A DNA stretch of 25,496 nt, taken from positions 1-25,496 of the forward strand of contig JALSOY010000241.1 of NCBI GenBank assembly GCA_026986235.1, read 5' to 3'. The stretch is from Caldifarciminota bacterium. GTDB lineage: Bacteria; Hydrothermota; Hydrothermia; B15-G9; WFZT01. Positions 7,516 through 14,532 of this stretch are shown piece by piece. Numbering within the stretch: position 1 is the stretch's first letter; each line of letters opens with the position of its first letter. A program made the translations under genes and the position numbers. The notes beneath the pieces were generated by a model. The model was not told where the DNA came from. It was given only the letters and a program-made list of their open reading frames with translations, and did not search any database.

Positions 7516-8355
7516 ATGGGAATTAAAAAATACAAACCATATACCCCGTCAAGGCGATTCATGACAACAGTGGATTACAGCGAGTTGACAAAAAAGGAGC
7601 CGGAGAAGTCACTCACAATCGCCATTCCGAAAACAGGTGGAAGAAACAACCTGGGGCGTATCACCGTAAGATTTAGAGGTGGCGGAAATAAGAGGAAGTA
7701 CAGAATTATTGATTTCAGAAGAGAAAAGTTTGGAATCCCTGCAAAGGTTAAGTCCATAGAATACGATCCATTCAGGACAGCATGGATTGCTCTCCTGCAG
7801 TATGTTGATGGTGAAAAGAGGTACATTATAGCGCCTGACGGATTAAAAGTCGGAGATACAGTGGTTTCCGGTCCCGGATCGGAGCTCAAGGTTGGCAATG
7901 CCCTTCCACTTTCGGAGATTCCCGAGGGCTGGGAGATACACAATATTGAGCTCGTTCCAGGGAAAGGAGGTCAGCTCGTGAGGTCAGCTGGAACAGCAGC
8001 AGTCATTCTATCAAAGGAAGGCAAGTATGCCCATGTCCAGCTGCCCTCAGGTGAAGTGAGACTTATTAATCAGAAGTGCCTTGCCACGATAGGTAGAGTT
8101 TCTAATGTTGATCACGAGAATGTGGACATAGGTAAGGCCGGTAGAAAGAGATGGATGGGAAGACGCCCACATGTGAGAGGAATTGTTATGAACCCGGTAG
8201 ATCACCCACTCGGCGGTGGTGAGGGAAGATCAAAGAGTGGTCGTCCACCCAGCAGTCCGTGGGGCCTCGTTGACGGTAAGAAAACCAGGAAAAAGAGGAA
8301 ACCTTCTGACAGATTCATCGTTAAAAGACGCACTGCCAGGAAGCGGAGGAAATAA
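7516..8355 (+). CDS. rplB: 50S ribosomal protein L2
   Basis: L2 is required for subunit association and the peptidyl transferase region. The 279-residue product has the N-terminal MGIKKYKPYTPSRRF, the RGGGNKRKYRIIDF motif near residues 55-68, and the C-terminal MNPVDHPLGGGEGR. In that last motif the first histidine, matching the functionally important one in E. coli L2, is kept. The second histidine (HPH in E. coli) is leucine, a substitution I recall from other phyla. The basic tail KKTRKKRKPSDRFIVKRR is normal. Confidence 0.98.
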   Translation: MGIKKYKPYTPSRRFMTTVDYSELTKKEPEKSLTIAIPKTGGRNNLGRITVRFRGGGNKRKYRIIDFRREKFGIPAKVKSIEYDPFRTAWIALLQYVDGEKRYIIAPDGLKVGDTVVSGPGSELKVGNALPLSEIPEGWEIHNIELVPGKGGQLVRSAGTAAVILSKEGKYAHVQLPSGEVRLINQKCLATIGRVSNVDHENVDIGKAGRKRWMGRRPHVRGIVMNPVDHPLGGGEGRSKSGRPPSSPWGLVDGKKTRKKRKPSDRFIVKRRTARKRRK

Positions 8356-8357
8356 TT

Positions 8358-8645
8358 ATGGGTAGATCCGTTAAAAAAGGACCCTATGTGGATCCCAAAC
8401 TTCTCAAGAAGATTCAGGAACTTAACGAGAAGGGCGAGAAAAAGGTAATAAAAACCTGGTCGAGACGCTCTACCATACTGCCCGAATTCGTAGGACACAC
8501 AATTGCAGTTCACAACGGAAGAAAGTTTATACCGGTTTACATCCATCAGGACATGGTGGGACACAAGCTTGGTGAGTTTGCCCCTACGAGAACCTACAGA
8601 GGACACAAGGACATGAAAAAAGCTCAGAAAGGGAAGGTGAGGTGA
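8358..8645 (+). CDS. rpsS: 30S ribosomal protein S19
   Basis: S19 forms part of the 30S head with S13 and contacts A-site tRNA and the subunit bridge. The 95-residue product has MGRSVKKGPYVDPKLL, the signature TWSRRSTILPEFVGHTIAVHN (split over residues 34-54), and HKLGEFAPTRTYRGH. It lies 2 nt after rplB. Its partner S13 (rpsM), normally encoded further down the spc segment, is not in this window. Confidence 0.98.
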   Translation: MGRSVKKGPYVDPKLLKKIQELNEKGEKKVIKTWSRRSTILPEFVGHTIAVHNGRKFIPVYIHQDMVGHKLGEFAPTRTYRGHKDMKKAQKGKVR

Positions 8646-8649
8646 AACC

Positions 8650-8979
8650 ATGGTGGGTAGAGCTATTCTGAAATATCAGAGGATTTCACCCAAGAAGGTA
8701 AAACCGGTCATGGATCTCGTTAGAGGAAAATCAGTACCCCAGGCTGAAGCTGTTCTTGCATTTTCCAGAAAGAAAGCGGCGAGGTTTATTGAAAAGGCCC
8801 TCAAGGCGGCTGTTGCATCCTATACCGAGAAACACCCTGTGGATAAGAATAGCCTCAGAATCGTGGTGGCAAAGGTTGATAAAGGACCGACGATGAGAAG
8901 AATTAGACCTGCCTGGCGTGGCAGGGCTGTGTTAATCAGGCACAGGACATCCCACATAACCATTCAGGTTTCTGAATAG
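8650..8979 (+). CDS. rplV: 50S ribosomal protein L22
   Basis: L22 spans the large subunit, with a beta-hairpin that lines the exit tunnel opposite L4. The 109-residue product has the family's RISPKKVKPVMDLVRGKSV start, the tunnel hairpin around VVAKVDKGPTMRRIRPAWRGRA, and the C-terminal signature RTSHITIQVSE. The start codon is ATG at 8650, shortly after the rpsS stop, with AAGGTGAGG upstream. Confidence 0.97.
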   Translation: MVGRAILKYQRISPKKVKPVMDLVRGKSVPQAEAVLAFSRKKAARFIEKALKAAVASYTEKHPVDKNSLRIVVAKVDKGPTMRRIRPAWRGRAVLIRHRTSHITIQVSE

Positions 8980-8987
8980 GAGGAACT

Positions 8988-9650
8988 ATGGGTCAGAAAG
9001 TTCATCCGATTGGATTTAGATTGGGAGTTACCAAAGACTGGAAGGCTCACTGGTTTGCCGAAGGGAAAGATCTTGAGGCAAACCTTCAGGAAGATCTTAA
9101 GATAAGACAGTACCTGAAAACGAGATTGAAGGATGCTCAGGTTGCAAATATCGTTATAGATAGGGCTGCAGAAAAGCTGAGTATCAACATCTACACCTCA
9201 AGACCCGGTGTGGTCATCGGGAGAAGGGGCTCTGAAGTTGAGGTATTAAGAAGGGAGCTCATGGAGCTTACCGGTAAGAGGGATATAAACATTAATGTCC
9301 ACGAGGTGCGGATACCAGAAATTGAGGCTGAACTGGTTGCCCAGTCCATAGCCCAGAAGATAGAGCAGCGTGTCTCTCACAGGAGAGCCATGAAAAGAGC
9401 GGTGGACATGGCGATGAGAATGGGAGCCAGGGGTATAAAGGTTCAGACCAAAGGAAGACTCGGAGGTGCCGAAATCGCCAGGAAAGAGTGGTACAGAAAG
9501 GGCCGTGTTCCCCTTCAGACCCTTCGTGCAGACATTGACTATGCCGAGGCAACTGCTTTCACAAAATACGGTACGATAGGCGTTAAAGTATGGATATACA
9601 AAGGTGAAATCCTGCCCAGGAAAGGTGGAGAAGAGGAGGAGGTGTATTAG
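8988..9650 (+). CDS. rpsC: 30S ribosomal protein S3
   Basis: S3 sits at the mRNA entry channel and contributes to ribosomal helicase activity. The 220-residue product begins MGQKVHPIGFRLGVTKDW and has the type-II KH core with GVVIGRRGSEVE near residues 74-85. It continues with the C-terminal domain motif GARGIKVQTKGRLGGAEIAR and the strand GTIGVKVWIYKGE. It ends in a short acidic tail, EEEEVY. A good AGGAGG ribosome binding site lies just before the ATG. rplP begins 2 nt after the stop. Confidence 0.98.
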   Translation: MGQKVHPIGFRLGVTKDWKAHWFAEGKDLEANLQEDLKIRQYLKTRLKDAQVANIVIDRAAEKLSINIYTSRPGVVIGRRGSEVEVLRRELMELTGKRDININVHEVRIPEIEAELVAQSIAQKIEQRVSHRRAMKRAVDMAMRMGARGIKVQTKGRLGGAEIARKEWYRKGRVPLQTLRADIDYAEATAFTKYGTIGVKVWIYKGEILPRKGGEEEEVY

Positions 9651-9652
9651 TT

Positions 9653-10072
9653 ATGTTGATGCCAAAGAGGACAAAGTACAGAAAGCAGCACAGGGGAAGG
9701 ATGAAAGGAAAGGCGATGTCTGGTAATTACATCGCTTTTGGTGAATACGGATTAAAGGCGCTGGAGGCGCACTGGATCACAGGTAACCAGATAGAAGCCG
9801 CCCGTCTCGCCATTACGAGATACCTTAAAAAGGGCGGTAAACTCTGGATCAGAATTTTCCCGGACAAGCCTGTGACCAAGAAACCTGCCGAGACTCGAAT
9901 GGGTAAAGGAAAGGGTAATGTTGACCACTGGGTTGCCGTAGTTAAACCCGGAAGGATACTTTTTGAACTTGCAGGCGTGACGGAAGAGCAAGCAAGAGAA
10001 GCCTTCAGAAAGGCATCCTTCAAACTGCCCATTAAGACCCGTTTCGTGTCTCTTAAGGAAGGAGGAATGTAA
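9653..10072 (+). CDS. rplP: 50S ribosomal protein L16
   Basis: L16 contacts A-site tRNA and the 5S/23S junction and is a late-assembly protein. The 139-residue product starts MLMPKRTKYRKQHRGRMKG, the canonical N-terminus, which supports the ATG at 9653. It contains WIRIFPDKPVTKKPAETRMGKGKGNVDHWV (two parts of the signature), with the arginine that is hydroxylated by RoxA in E. coli present. The stop TAA overlaps the rpmC ATG by 1 nt. Confidence 0.98.
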   Translation: MLMPKRTKYRKQHRGRMKGKAMSGNYIAFGEYGLKALEAHWITGNQIEAARLAITRYLKKGGKLWIRIFPDKPVTKKPAETRMGKGKGNVDHWVAVVKPGRILFELAGVTEEQAREAFRKASFKLPIKTRFVSLKEGGM

Positions 10073-10278
10073 TGAAGGCGAAAGAACTCAGAGAGCTGAC
10101 AGACGAAGAACTCCGCCAGAAGCTGAGCGATCTCAAAGAAGAACTTTTCCAGCTCAGGTTCCAGCACGCACAGAAGGCCGAGGTGAAGTCCCACATGTTC
10201 AAAATGATCAAAAAGGACATCGCGAGGATACTCACCATTTTAAGAGAAAGAGAGCTTCAGGGGAGTGAGACGAAATGA
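10072..10278 (+). CDS. rpmC: 50S ribosomal protein L29
   Basis: L29 is a small two-helix protein next to L23 at the tunnel exit. The 68-residue product has the diagnostic MKAKELRELTDEEL start, ELFQLRFQ in the first helix and KKDIARILTILRERE in the second. It overlaps rplP by 1 nt and rpsQ by 4 nt (ATGA), so it is embedded in the tightest stretch of the operon. Confidence 0.96.
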   Translation: MKAKELRELTDEELRQKLSDLKEELFQLRFQHAQKAEVKSHMFKMIKKDIARILTILRERELQGSETK

Positions 10279-10571
10279 AAGAGAGGCGCGGTTTCAGAAA
10301 GGAAAGGGTTGGCAGGGTCGTTTCAGATAAGATGAACAAGACCCGCGTTGTGGTCGTTGAGAGGATAGTTAAGCACCCTCTTTACAAAAAGTACATCAAG
10401 GTCAGAAAGAAATACTATGTACACGATGAGCACAACGAATCCAGAGAGGGTGATATTGTGAGGATAATGGAAACAAGACCCCTTTCAAAGACAAAGAGGT
10501 GGAGACTCGTTGAAATATTAAGAAAGGCTGAGCGACCGGAAGATCTGCTGAACAAGGAGGAGGAAAAATGA
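10275..10571 (+). CDS. rpsQ: 30S ribosomal protein S17
   Basis: S17 is a primary 16S rRNA binder with an OB fold, needed early in assembly of the 30S body. The 98-residue product has GRVVSDKMNKTRVVVVER (about 13-30), HPLYKKYIKVRKKYYVHDE, and the GDIVRIMETRPLSKTKRWRLV signature spread over residues 59-79. It starts inside the rpmC stop (ATGA overlap) and ends overlapping the rplN start in the same way. Confidence 0.97.
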   Translation: MKERRGFRKERVGRVVSDKMNKTRVVVVERIVKHPLYKKYIKVRKKYYVHDEHNESREGDIVRIMETRPLSKTKRWRLVEILRKAERPEDLLNKEEEK

Positions 10572-10936
10572 TCCAGGATTTTACGAGGTTAAAGATAGCA
10601 GATAACACAGGCGCCCAGGAGGCAATGGTTATCAAGGTCCTTGGAGGCTCCAGAAGGAAATACGCCTATGTTGGCGATGTCGTTGTTGTAACTATCAAAG
10701 AGGCAGTTCCAGGGTCGCCTGTAAAGAAGGGTGATGTTCTTAAAGCCGTAATAGTCAGAACGAAGAAGGAGATGAGAAGACCGGATGGAACATACATTAA
10801 ATTCGACGATAACGCCGCCGTTCTCATTGACCAGTACAACGATCCCAAAGGAACCCGCGTGTTCGGTCCCGTTGCAAGGGAACTCAGAGACAGGAAGTTT
10901 ATGAAAATCGTCTCACTTGCTCCGGAGGTGGTCTAA
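10568..10936 (+). CDS. rplN: 50S ribosomal protein L14
   Basis: L14 lies at the subunit interface and is the binding site of the silencing factor RsfS. The 122-residue length is exactly the family norm. Visible signatures are ADNTGAQEAMVIKVLGGS, GDVVVVTIKEAVPGSPVKKG, and RPDGTYIKFDDNAAVLI followed by GTRVFGPVARELR. It overlaps rpsQ by 4 nt and abuts rplX with no spacer. Confidence 0.98.
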   Translation: MIQDFTRLKIADNTGAQEAMVIKVLGGSRRKYAYVGDVVVVTIKEAVPGSPVKKGDVLKAVIVRTKKEMRRPDGTYIKFDDNAAVLIDQYNDPKGTRVFGPVARELRDRKFMKIVSLAPEVV

Positions 10937-11263
10937 ATGGCTGCGAAGATAAAAAAAGGTGACACAGTCCTGGTTGTTAAAGGCGACCACAACCGAACCC
11001 GGGGCAAAATCGGTAAAGTTATCAAGGTTTTCCCGGAAACCAACAGGATTATCGTCGAAGATGTTAACAAAGTGAAGAAGCACCAGAGGAGAACTTCACC
11101 AGAACAGCCCCATGGAATCATAGAGATGGAGGCACCTATTCATGTTTCCAATGTCAGACTCATCTGTCCAAACTGCGGGAATCCTACCCGTGTGGGCTTT
11201 AAATTTCTCGAAGACGGTAGAAAGGTGAGATACTGCAAAAAATGCGGTGAGGTGATCGAGTGA
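10937..11263 (+). CDS. rplX: 50S ribosomal protein L24, zinc-ribbon (C+) form
   Basis: L24 is an assembly-initiator protein binding the 5' region of 23S rRNA. The 108-residue product has the N-terminal KOW motif (KKGDTVLVVKGDHNRTRGKI). Its C-terminal part has two CxxC pairs at residues 77/80 and 100/103, which can bind zinc; E. coli L24 lacks these cysteines. With the zinc-type S14 downstream, it suggests the lineage kept zinc-dependent ribosomal proteins here. The stop TGA overlaps the rplE ATG by 1 nt. Confidence 0.97.
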   Translation: MAAKIKKGDTVLVVKGDHNRTRGKIGKVIKVFPETNRIIVEDVNKVKKHQRRTSPEQPHGIIEMEAPIHVSNVRLICPNCGNPTRVGFKFLEDGRKVRYCKKCGEVIE

Positions 11264-11808
11264 TGTCAAGGTACATGCAGGAATACAACGAGAAGATAAG
11301 GCCGAAGTTGATGAAGGAACTGGGATACAAAAATATTCACCAGGTTCCGAAAATTGAAAAGATTGTGATTAATGTGGGTGTGGGCGAAGCTGTTCAGGAT
11401 CCTAAGGTGCTGGATGTTATTGCTGAGGATCTGGCCATGATCACCGGCCAGAAACCTGTGATAAGGAGGGCAAGGAAAGCGGTTGCCGCCTTCCACCTCA
11501 GGAAAGGAATGCCCATAGGTTTAAAGGTTACACTGCGCGGCAGAATGGCTCACGACTTCCTTGATAGACTCATCAACTTTGCCCTGCCCCGCGTGAGAGA
11601 CTTCAGAGGGTTACCAAGAGATTCCTTCGATGGAAGAGGAAACTATAACTTTGGACTTAACGAACACACGGTTTTCCCGGAGATCGACATTGATAAGGTG
11701 AAAAAAGTTTTCGGAATGGATATTGCAATTGTTACAACAGCGGAGACCGATGAGGAGGCAATGAGACTCCTTGAGGAGTTTGGTTTCCCATTTGAGAGGA
11801 GGTCGTAA
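11263..11808 (+). CDS. rplE: 50S ribosomal protein L5
   Basis: L5 binds 5S rRNA and touches P-site tRNA in the central protuberance. The frame could also open with GTG at 11260, but the ATG at 11263 overlaps the rplX TGA by one base (TGATG), which is the better start and gives 181 residues. Signatures seen are IEKIVINVGVGEAVQDPKVL, GQKPVIRRARKAVAAFHLRKG and RDFRGLPRDSFDGRGNYNFG. The 3' end again overlaps the next start codon by one base. Confidence 0.97.
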   Translation: MSRYMQEYNEKIRPKLMKELGYKNIHQVPKIEKIVINVGVGEAVQDPKVLDVIAEDLAMITGQKPVIRRARKAVAAFHLRKGMPIGLKVTLRGRMAHDFLDRLINFALPRVRDFRGLPRDSFDGRGNYNFGLNEHTVFPEIDIDKVKKVFGMDIAIVTTAETDEEAMRLLEEFGFPFERRS

Positions 11809-11996
11809 TGGCAAGGAAGGCGAAAGTTGTAAAGACATTTATGAAAGAGCCCAAGTTTAAAGTGAGACACAGAAACAGATGCAAAAGATGCGGCAGACCC
11901 CACGGTTACATAAGAAAATTCGGACTCTGTCGTATCTGTTTCAGAGAGCTTGCACTGAGGGGAGAGATCCCCGGTGTTAAAAAGGCAAGCTGGTGA
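11808..11996 (+). CDS. rpsZ: 30S ribosomal protein S14, type Z (zinc-binding)
   Basis: S14 is a late-assembly protein of the 30S head. This is the short zinc form: 62 residues with cysteine pairs at 25/28 and 41/44 (NRCKRCGRPHGY and LCRICFREL). The C-terminus RGEIPGVKKASW is the family standard. The long cysteine-free form of E. coli has about 100 residues. The ATG overlaps the rplE stop by one base. Confidence 0.98.
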   Translation: MARKAKVVKTFMKEPKFKVRHRNRCKRCGRPHGYIRKFGLCRICFRELALRGEIPGVKKASW

Positions 11997-12008
11997 GGAG
12001 GTTGGAGA

Positions 12009-12407
12009 ATGAATACTGATCCAATTGCCGATATGCTCACCAGAATCAGGAATGCCGTAAGAATCAAGAAAGAGGATGTAATTATCGAGCCGAAATCGAA
12101 GCTAAAGCTCGAGATCCTGAAAATTTTGAAGCGTGAGGGATTTATTGAAGACTACCAGGTCATATCTGAAGAGAAAGGCGGTAAAATCAGGGTGGTTCTT
12201 AAGTACGACGAATATGGTGAACCGGTTATTGAAGACCTGCAGAGAGTTTCTAAACCTTCGAGAAGGATATATGTGAGTTCCGATAGCATCCCCTGGGTTA
12301 AAAACGGTATGGGTATTGCCATTATCTCTACCTCTCAGGGACTCCTCACTGACCGTGAAGCCCGTATGAAAAAAGTCGGTGGCGAGCTCATGCTATTTGT
12401 ATGGTAA
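12009..12407 (+). CDS. rpsH: 30S ribosomal protein S8
   Basis: S8 binds the central domain of 16S rRNA early in assembly and in E. coli represses the spc operon. The 132-residue product starts MNTDPIADMLTRIRNA and ends with the signature SKPSRRIYVSSDSIPWV, GMGIAIISTSQGLLTDREA and GGELMLFVW. An AGGAGG-type ribosome binding site is visible upstream (around 11996-12002). I saw no obvious S8-binding helix mimic near rplE, but did not fold the RNA. Confidence 0.98.
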   Translation: MNTDPIADMLTRIRNAVRIKKEDVIIEPKSKLKLEILKILKREGFIEDYQVISEEKGGKIRVVLKYDEYGEPVIEDLQRVSKPSRRIYVSSDSIPWVKNGMGIAIISTSQGLLTDREARMKKVGGELMLFVW

Positions 12408-12419
12408 GGAGGTGTAAGA

Positions 12420-12962
12420 ATGTCAAGAATAGGAAAGATGCCCATACAGATTCCAGATGGTGTCACAGTCGAGTATAAAGATGGTTTGATCACCGTTAAA
12501 GGACCGAAAGGCCAGCTGGAGTTCAGACCTCACCCTGACATGATAATCGAAATGAAAGATAAAGAGATTCTCGTAAAAAGGCCGTCTGACAAAAAGTTTC
12601 ACAGAGCACTTCACGGAACCACGAGACAGATTATAAATAACATGATCATCGGGGTAAAAGAAGGATTCAAAAAAGAGCTTGAAGTTCAAGGCACAGGTTA
12701 CAGGGCAAAGATGGAGGGTAAGAATCTCGTTTTGCAGGTCGGTTTTTCTCACGATGTCGTTATAACTCCACCTGAAGGTATTACGGTGAAGGTTGAAGGA
12801 CAGAATAAAATTATCGTAGAAGGGATTGACAAGCAGAAGGTGGGGCAATTTGCTGCCGATGTGAGGGCGGTAAGGCCGCCAGAGCCCTATAAGGGTAAAG
12901 GTATCAGATATGTTGGTGAACATGTTAGAAGGAAAGCAGGAAAAGCCGGCGTTAAAGCGTGA
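12420..12962 (+). CDS. rplF: 50S ribosomal protein L6
   Basis: L6 lies close to the sarcin-ricin loop and the factor-binding site. The 180-residue product has two alpha-beta repeats, starting MSRIGKMPIQIPDGVTV and VEYKDGLITVKGPKG. The C-terminal signature PPEPYKGKGIRYVGEHVRRKAGKAG is complete. A clear AAGGAGGTG ribosome binding site lies 6-14 nt before the ATG. rplR follows after 9 nt. Confidence 0.98.
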   Translation: MSRIGKMPIQIPDGVTVEYKDGLITVKGPKGQLEFRPHPDMIIEMKDKEILVKRPSDKKFHRALHGTTRQIINNMIIGVKEGFKKELEVQGTGYRAKMEGKNLVLQVGFSHDVVITPPEGITVKVEGQNKIIVEGIDKQKVGQFAADVRAVRPPEPYKGKGIRYVGEHVRRKAGKAGVKA

Positions 12963-12971
12963 GGTGAGAAT

Positions 12972-13349
12972 ATGAGACCAGAGATTAAGGTTTGGAGAAG
13001 AAAAAGGAGACATTTGCGGGTTAGAAAAAAGGTCAAAGGGACGGAAGAGAGACCCAGACTCGTCGTTTACAAATCCAATAAACATATCTGGGCACAGATC
13101 GTTGTTGATCCCCCTATTGGACCATCCCGTGTGATTACAGGTGCATCTTCCCTTTCTCCCGAGATAAGAGATGCCATAAAGGAGATGAAAGGAAAGATCG
13201 AAAAAGCGAGGGAAGTGGGTAAGCTCATAGCAAAGCGGGCACTTGACAGAGGAATCAAAAAAGTCGCATTTGATCGAGCCGGATACAAGTATCACGGTAG
13301 GATCAAGGCTCTGGCCGACGGAGCCAGGGAAGGCGGCCTCGAATTTTAA
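12972..13349 (+). CDS. rplR: 50S ribosomal protein L18
   Basis: L18 binds 5S rRNA with L5. The 125-residue product has the basic N-terminus, RPRLVVYKSNKHIWAQIVVD (residues 28-47) and the C-terminal signature VAFDRAGYKYHGRIKALADGAREGGLEF in two blocks. Length and order match the family. AAAGGAG after its stop serves rpsE. Confidence 0.98.
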   Translation: MRPEIKVWRRKRRHLRVRKKVKGTEERPRLVVYKSNKHIWAQIVVDPPIGPSRVITGASSLSPEIRDAIKEMKGKIEKAREVGKLIAKRALDRGIKKVAFDRAGYKYHGRIKALADGAREGGLEF

Positions 13350-13361
13350 AGGAGTGAAACT

Positions 13362-13940
13362 ATGGCAGAAAGAGGCGTCACAGAACTTACAGAAAGCGTG
13401 GTTGTCTTAAAAAGGGTTACAAAAGTAACAAAAGGTGGTAGAAACTTTAAAATTTCTGCCTGGGTTGTCGTGGGAGACGGACAGGGTAGAGTGGGGATAG
13501 GTCACGGAAAAGCGCAGGAAACACCCGAGGCGATACAGAAGGCAACGAGGAAAGCAAGGAAGAATCTCGTCAAAGTACCCATTCTGAACGGTACACTTCC
13601 ACACGAGGTTATAGGTCGTGAGGGTGCAAGCAAGATACTCCTTAAGCCGGCAGCTCCCGGTACGGGAATCATTGCATCCCAGCCTGTCCGTGCCATCCTC
13701 GAGGCAGCGGGTTACGAAAACGCTCTGACAAAATCCCTCGGTTCAAACAATTCCATAAACATGCTCAAGGCTACCCTGAATGGACTTCTAAAACTCAAGA
13801 ATCCTGAAAGAGTTGCCAGGGTAAGGGGTGTACCATTGAGAAGAATTTTAAGGAGGTATGGCCGTGAAAGAAAGGTACTTGAGGATCACACTGGTGAGGA
13901 GCAGAATAGACCAGAACAAGAAGGCCAAGAGAACTCTTGA
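13362..13940 (+). CDS. rpsE: 30S ribosomal protein S5 with C-terminal extension
   Basis: S5 lies at the mRNA entrance and affects decoding accuracy. The N-terminal dsRNA-binding-like core (SAWVVVGDGQGRVGIGHGKA, 32-51) and the C-terminal domain (GTGIIASQPVRAILEAAG; GSNNSINMLKATLNGL) are intact. Most bacterial S5 end shortly after VARVRGVPL, near residue 165. This product has 192 residues, with a tail that is basic then acidic (ERKVLEDHTGEEQNRPEQEG). The tail is read in a different frame from rpmD, which it overlaps by about 77-83 nt. The extension appears to be real, since no stop interrupts it, but whether it is functional is unknown. Confidence 0.96.
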   Translation: MAERGVTELTESVVVLKRVTKVTKGGRNFKISAWVVVGDGQGRVGIGHGKAQETPEAIQKATRKARKNLVKVPILNGTLPHEVIGREGASKILLKPAAPGTGIIASQPVRAILEAAGYENALTKSLGSNNSINMLKATLNGLLKLKNPERVARVRGVPLRRILRRYGRERKVLEDHTGEEQNRPEQEGQENS

Positions 13941-14061
13941 TGCTCTGGGTTTGAGAAAACTTAACAGGTCCACTGTTAAAAAGGACACTCCCCAGATCAG
14001 GGGTATGATTGAGGTTGTAAAGCATCTTGTGAAAGTCGAAGAGATAGAAAAGGAGGAATAA
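13864..14061 (+). CDS. rpmD: 50S ribosomal protein L30
   Basis: L30 is a small large-subunit protein with the signature LRITLVRSRIDQNKKAKRTL, LGLRKLNRSTVKKDTPQIRG and a C-terminal helix. Two starts are possible: ATG at 13858 (67 residues) or GTG at 13864 (65 residues, beginning with KERYLRITLVRS). A strong AAGGAGG at 13850-13856 ends 1 nt before the ATG but 7 nt before the GTG, so spacing favours GTG. Either way the gene begins inside rpsE, out of frame. Confidence 0.95.
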   Translation: MKERYLRITLVRSRIDQNKKAKRTLDALGLRKLNRSTVKKDTPQIRGMIEVVKHLVKVEEIEKEE

Positions 14062-14064
14062 ACG

Positions 14065-14529
14065 ATGTTTGACCTTTCCAACCTGGCACCTGCAAATGGT
14101 GCAGTTAAAGAGAAAAAGAGGAAGGGCAGGGGTCCGGGATCAGGACTCGGAAAGACTGCCGGATACGGTCACAAGGGCCAGAAATCGCGCTCCGGAGGTG
14201 CAAAGCCCAGATGGTTTGAGGGTGGTCAGATGCCCCTCTACAGAAGACTGCCCAAGAGGGGTTTTTCCAACTATCCTTTTAAGGTCGTTTATCAGGTGGT
14301 CAACCTTGATAAGTTAGAGGCCAAATTTGAGGCGGGTGAGAGGGTTACCAGAGAAGAGCTTGAAAAGAGGAGGCTCATTCGCTCAGCTAAAAAGCCGGTT
14401 AAGATCCTTGCCCGGGGTGAGATCACCAAGGCACTGGAAGTGGAAGTAGATGCCGTTAGCGAAAAAGCAAAGGAGAAGATTGAAAAGGCAGGTGGTAAAG
14501 TCATTTTACCCGAAGCAAAAGAGGAATAA
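14065..14529 (+). CDS. rplO: 50S ribosomal protein L15
   Basis: L15 is a late-assembly protein of the large subunit. The 154-residue product has the glycine/lysine-rich extended N-terminus (LAPANGAVKEKKRKGRGPGS and TAGYGHKGQKSRSGG), the motif FEGGQMPLYRRLPKRGF, and a C-terminal domain with VKILARGEITKALEVEVDAV. It is flanked by rpmD and secY with 3-nt gaps, the classic spc arrangement. Confidence 0.98.
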   Translation: MFDLSNLAPANGAVKEKKRKGRGPGSGLGKTAGYGHKGQKSRSGGAKPRWFEGGQMPLYRRLPKRGFSNYPFKVVYQVVNLDKLEAKFEAGERVTREELEKRRLIRSAKKPVKILARGEITKALEVEVDAVSEKAKEKIEKAGGKVILPEAKEE

Positions 14530-14532
14530 GGA

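Noticed and set aside
8184..8230. Second histidine of HPHGGGEG in L2 replaced by leucine, considered as a damaged active-site region
   Set aside because: The first, functionally important histidine is kept, and HPL or HPM variants are known in other bacterial phyla, so this is normal variation.
12423..13295. 290-codon minus-strand frame antisense to rplF and rplR
   Set aside because: It lies wholly opposite two unambiguous ribosomal protein genes, and its product has no recognisable features.
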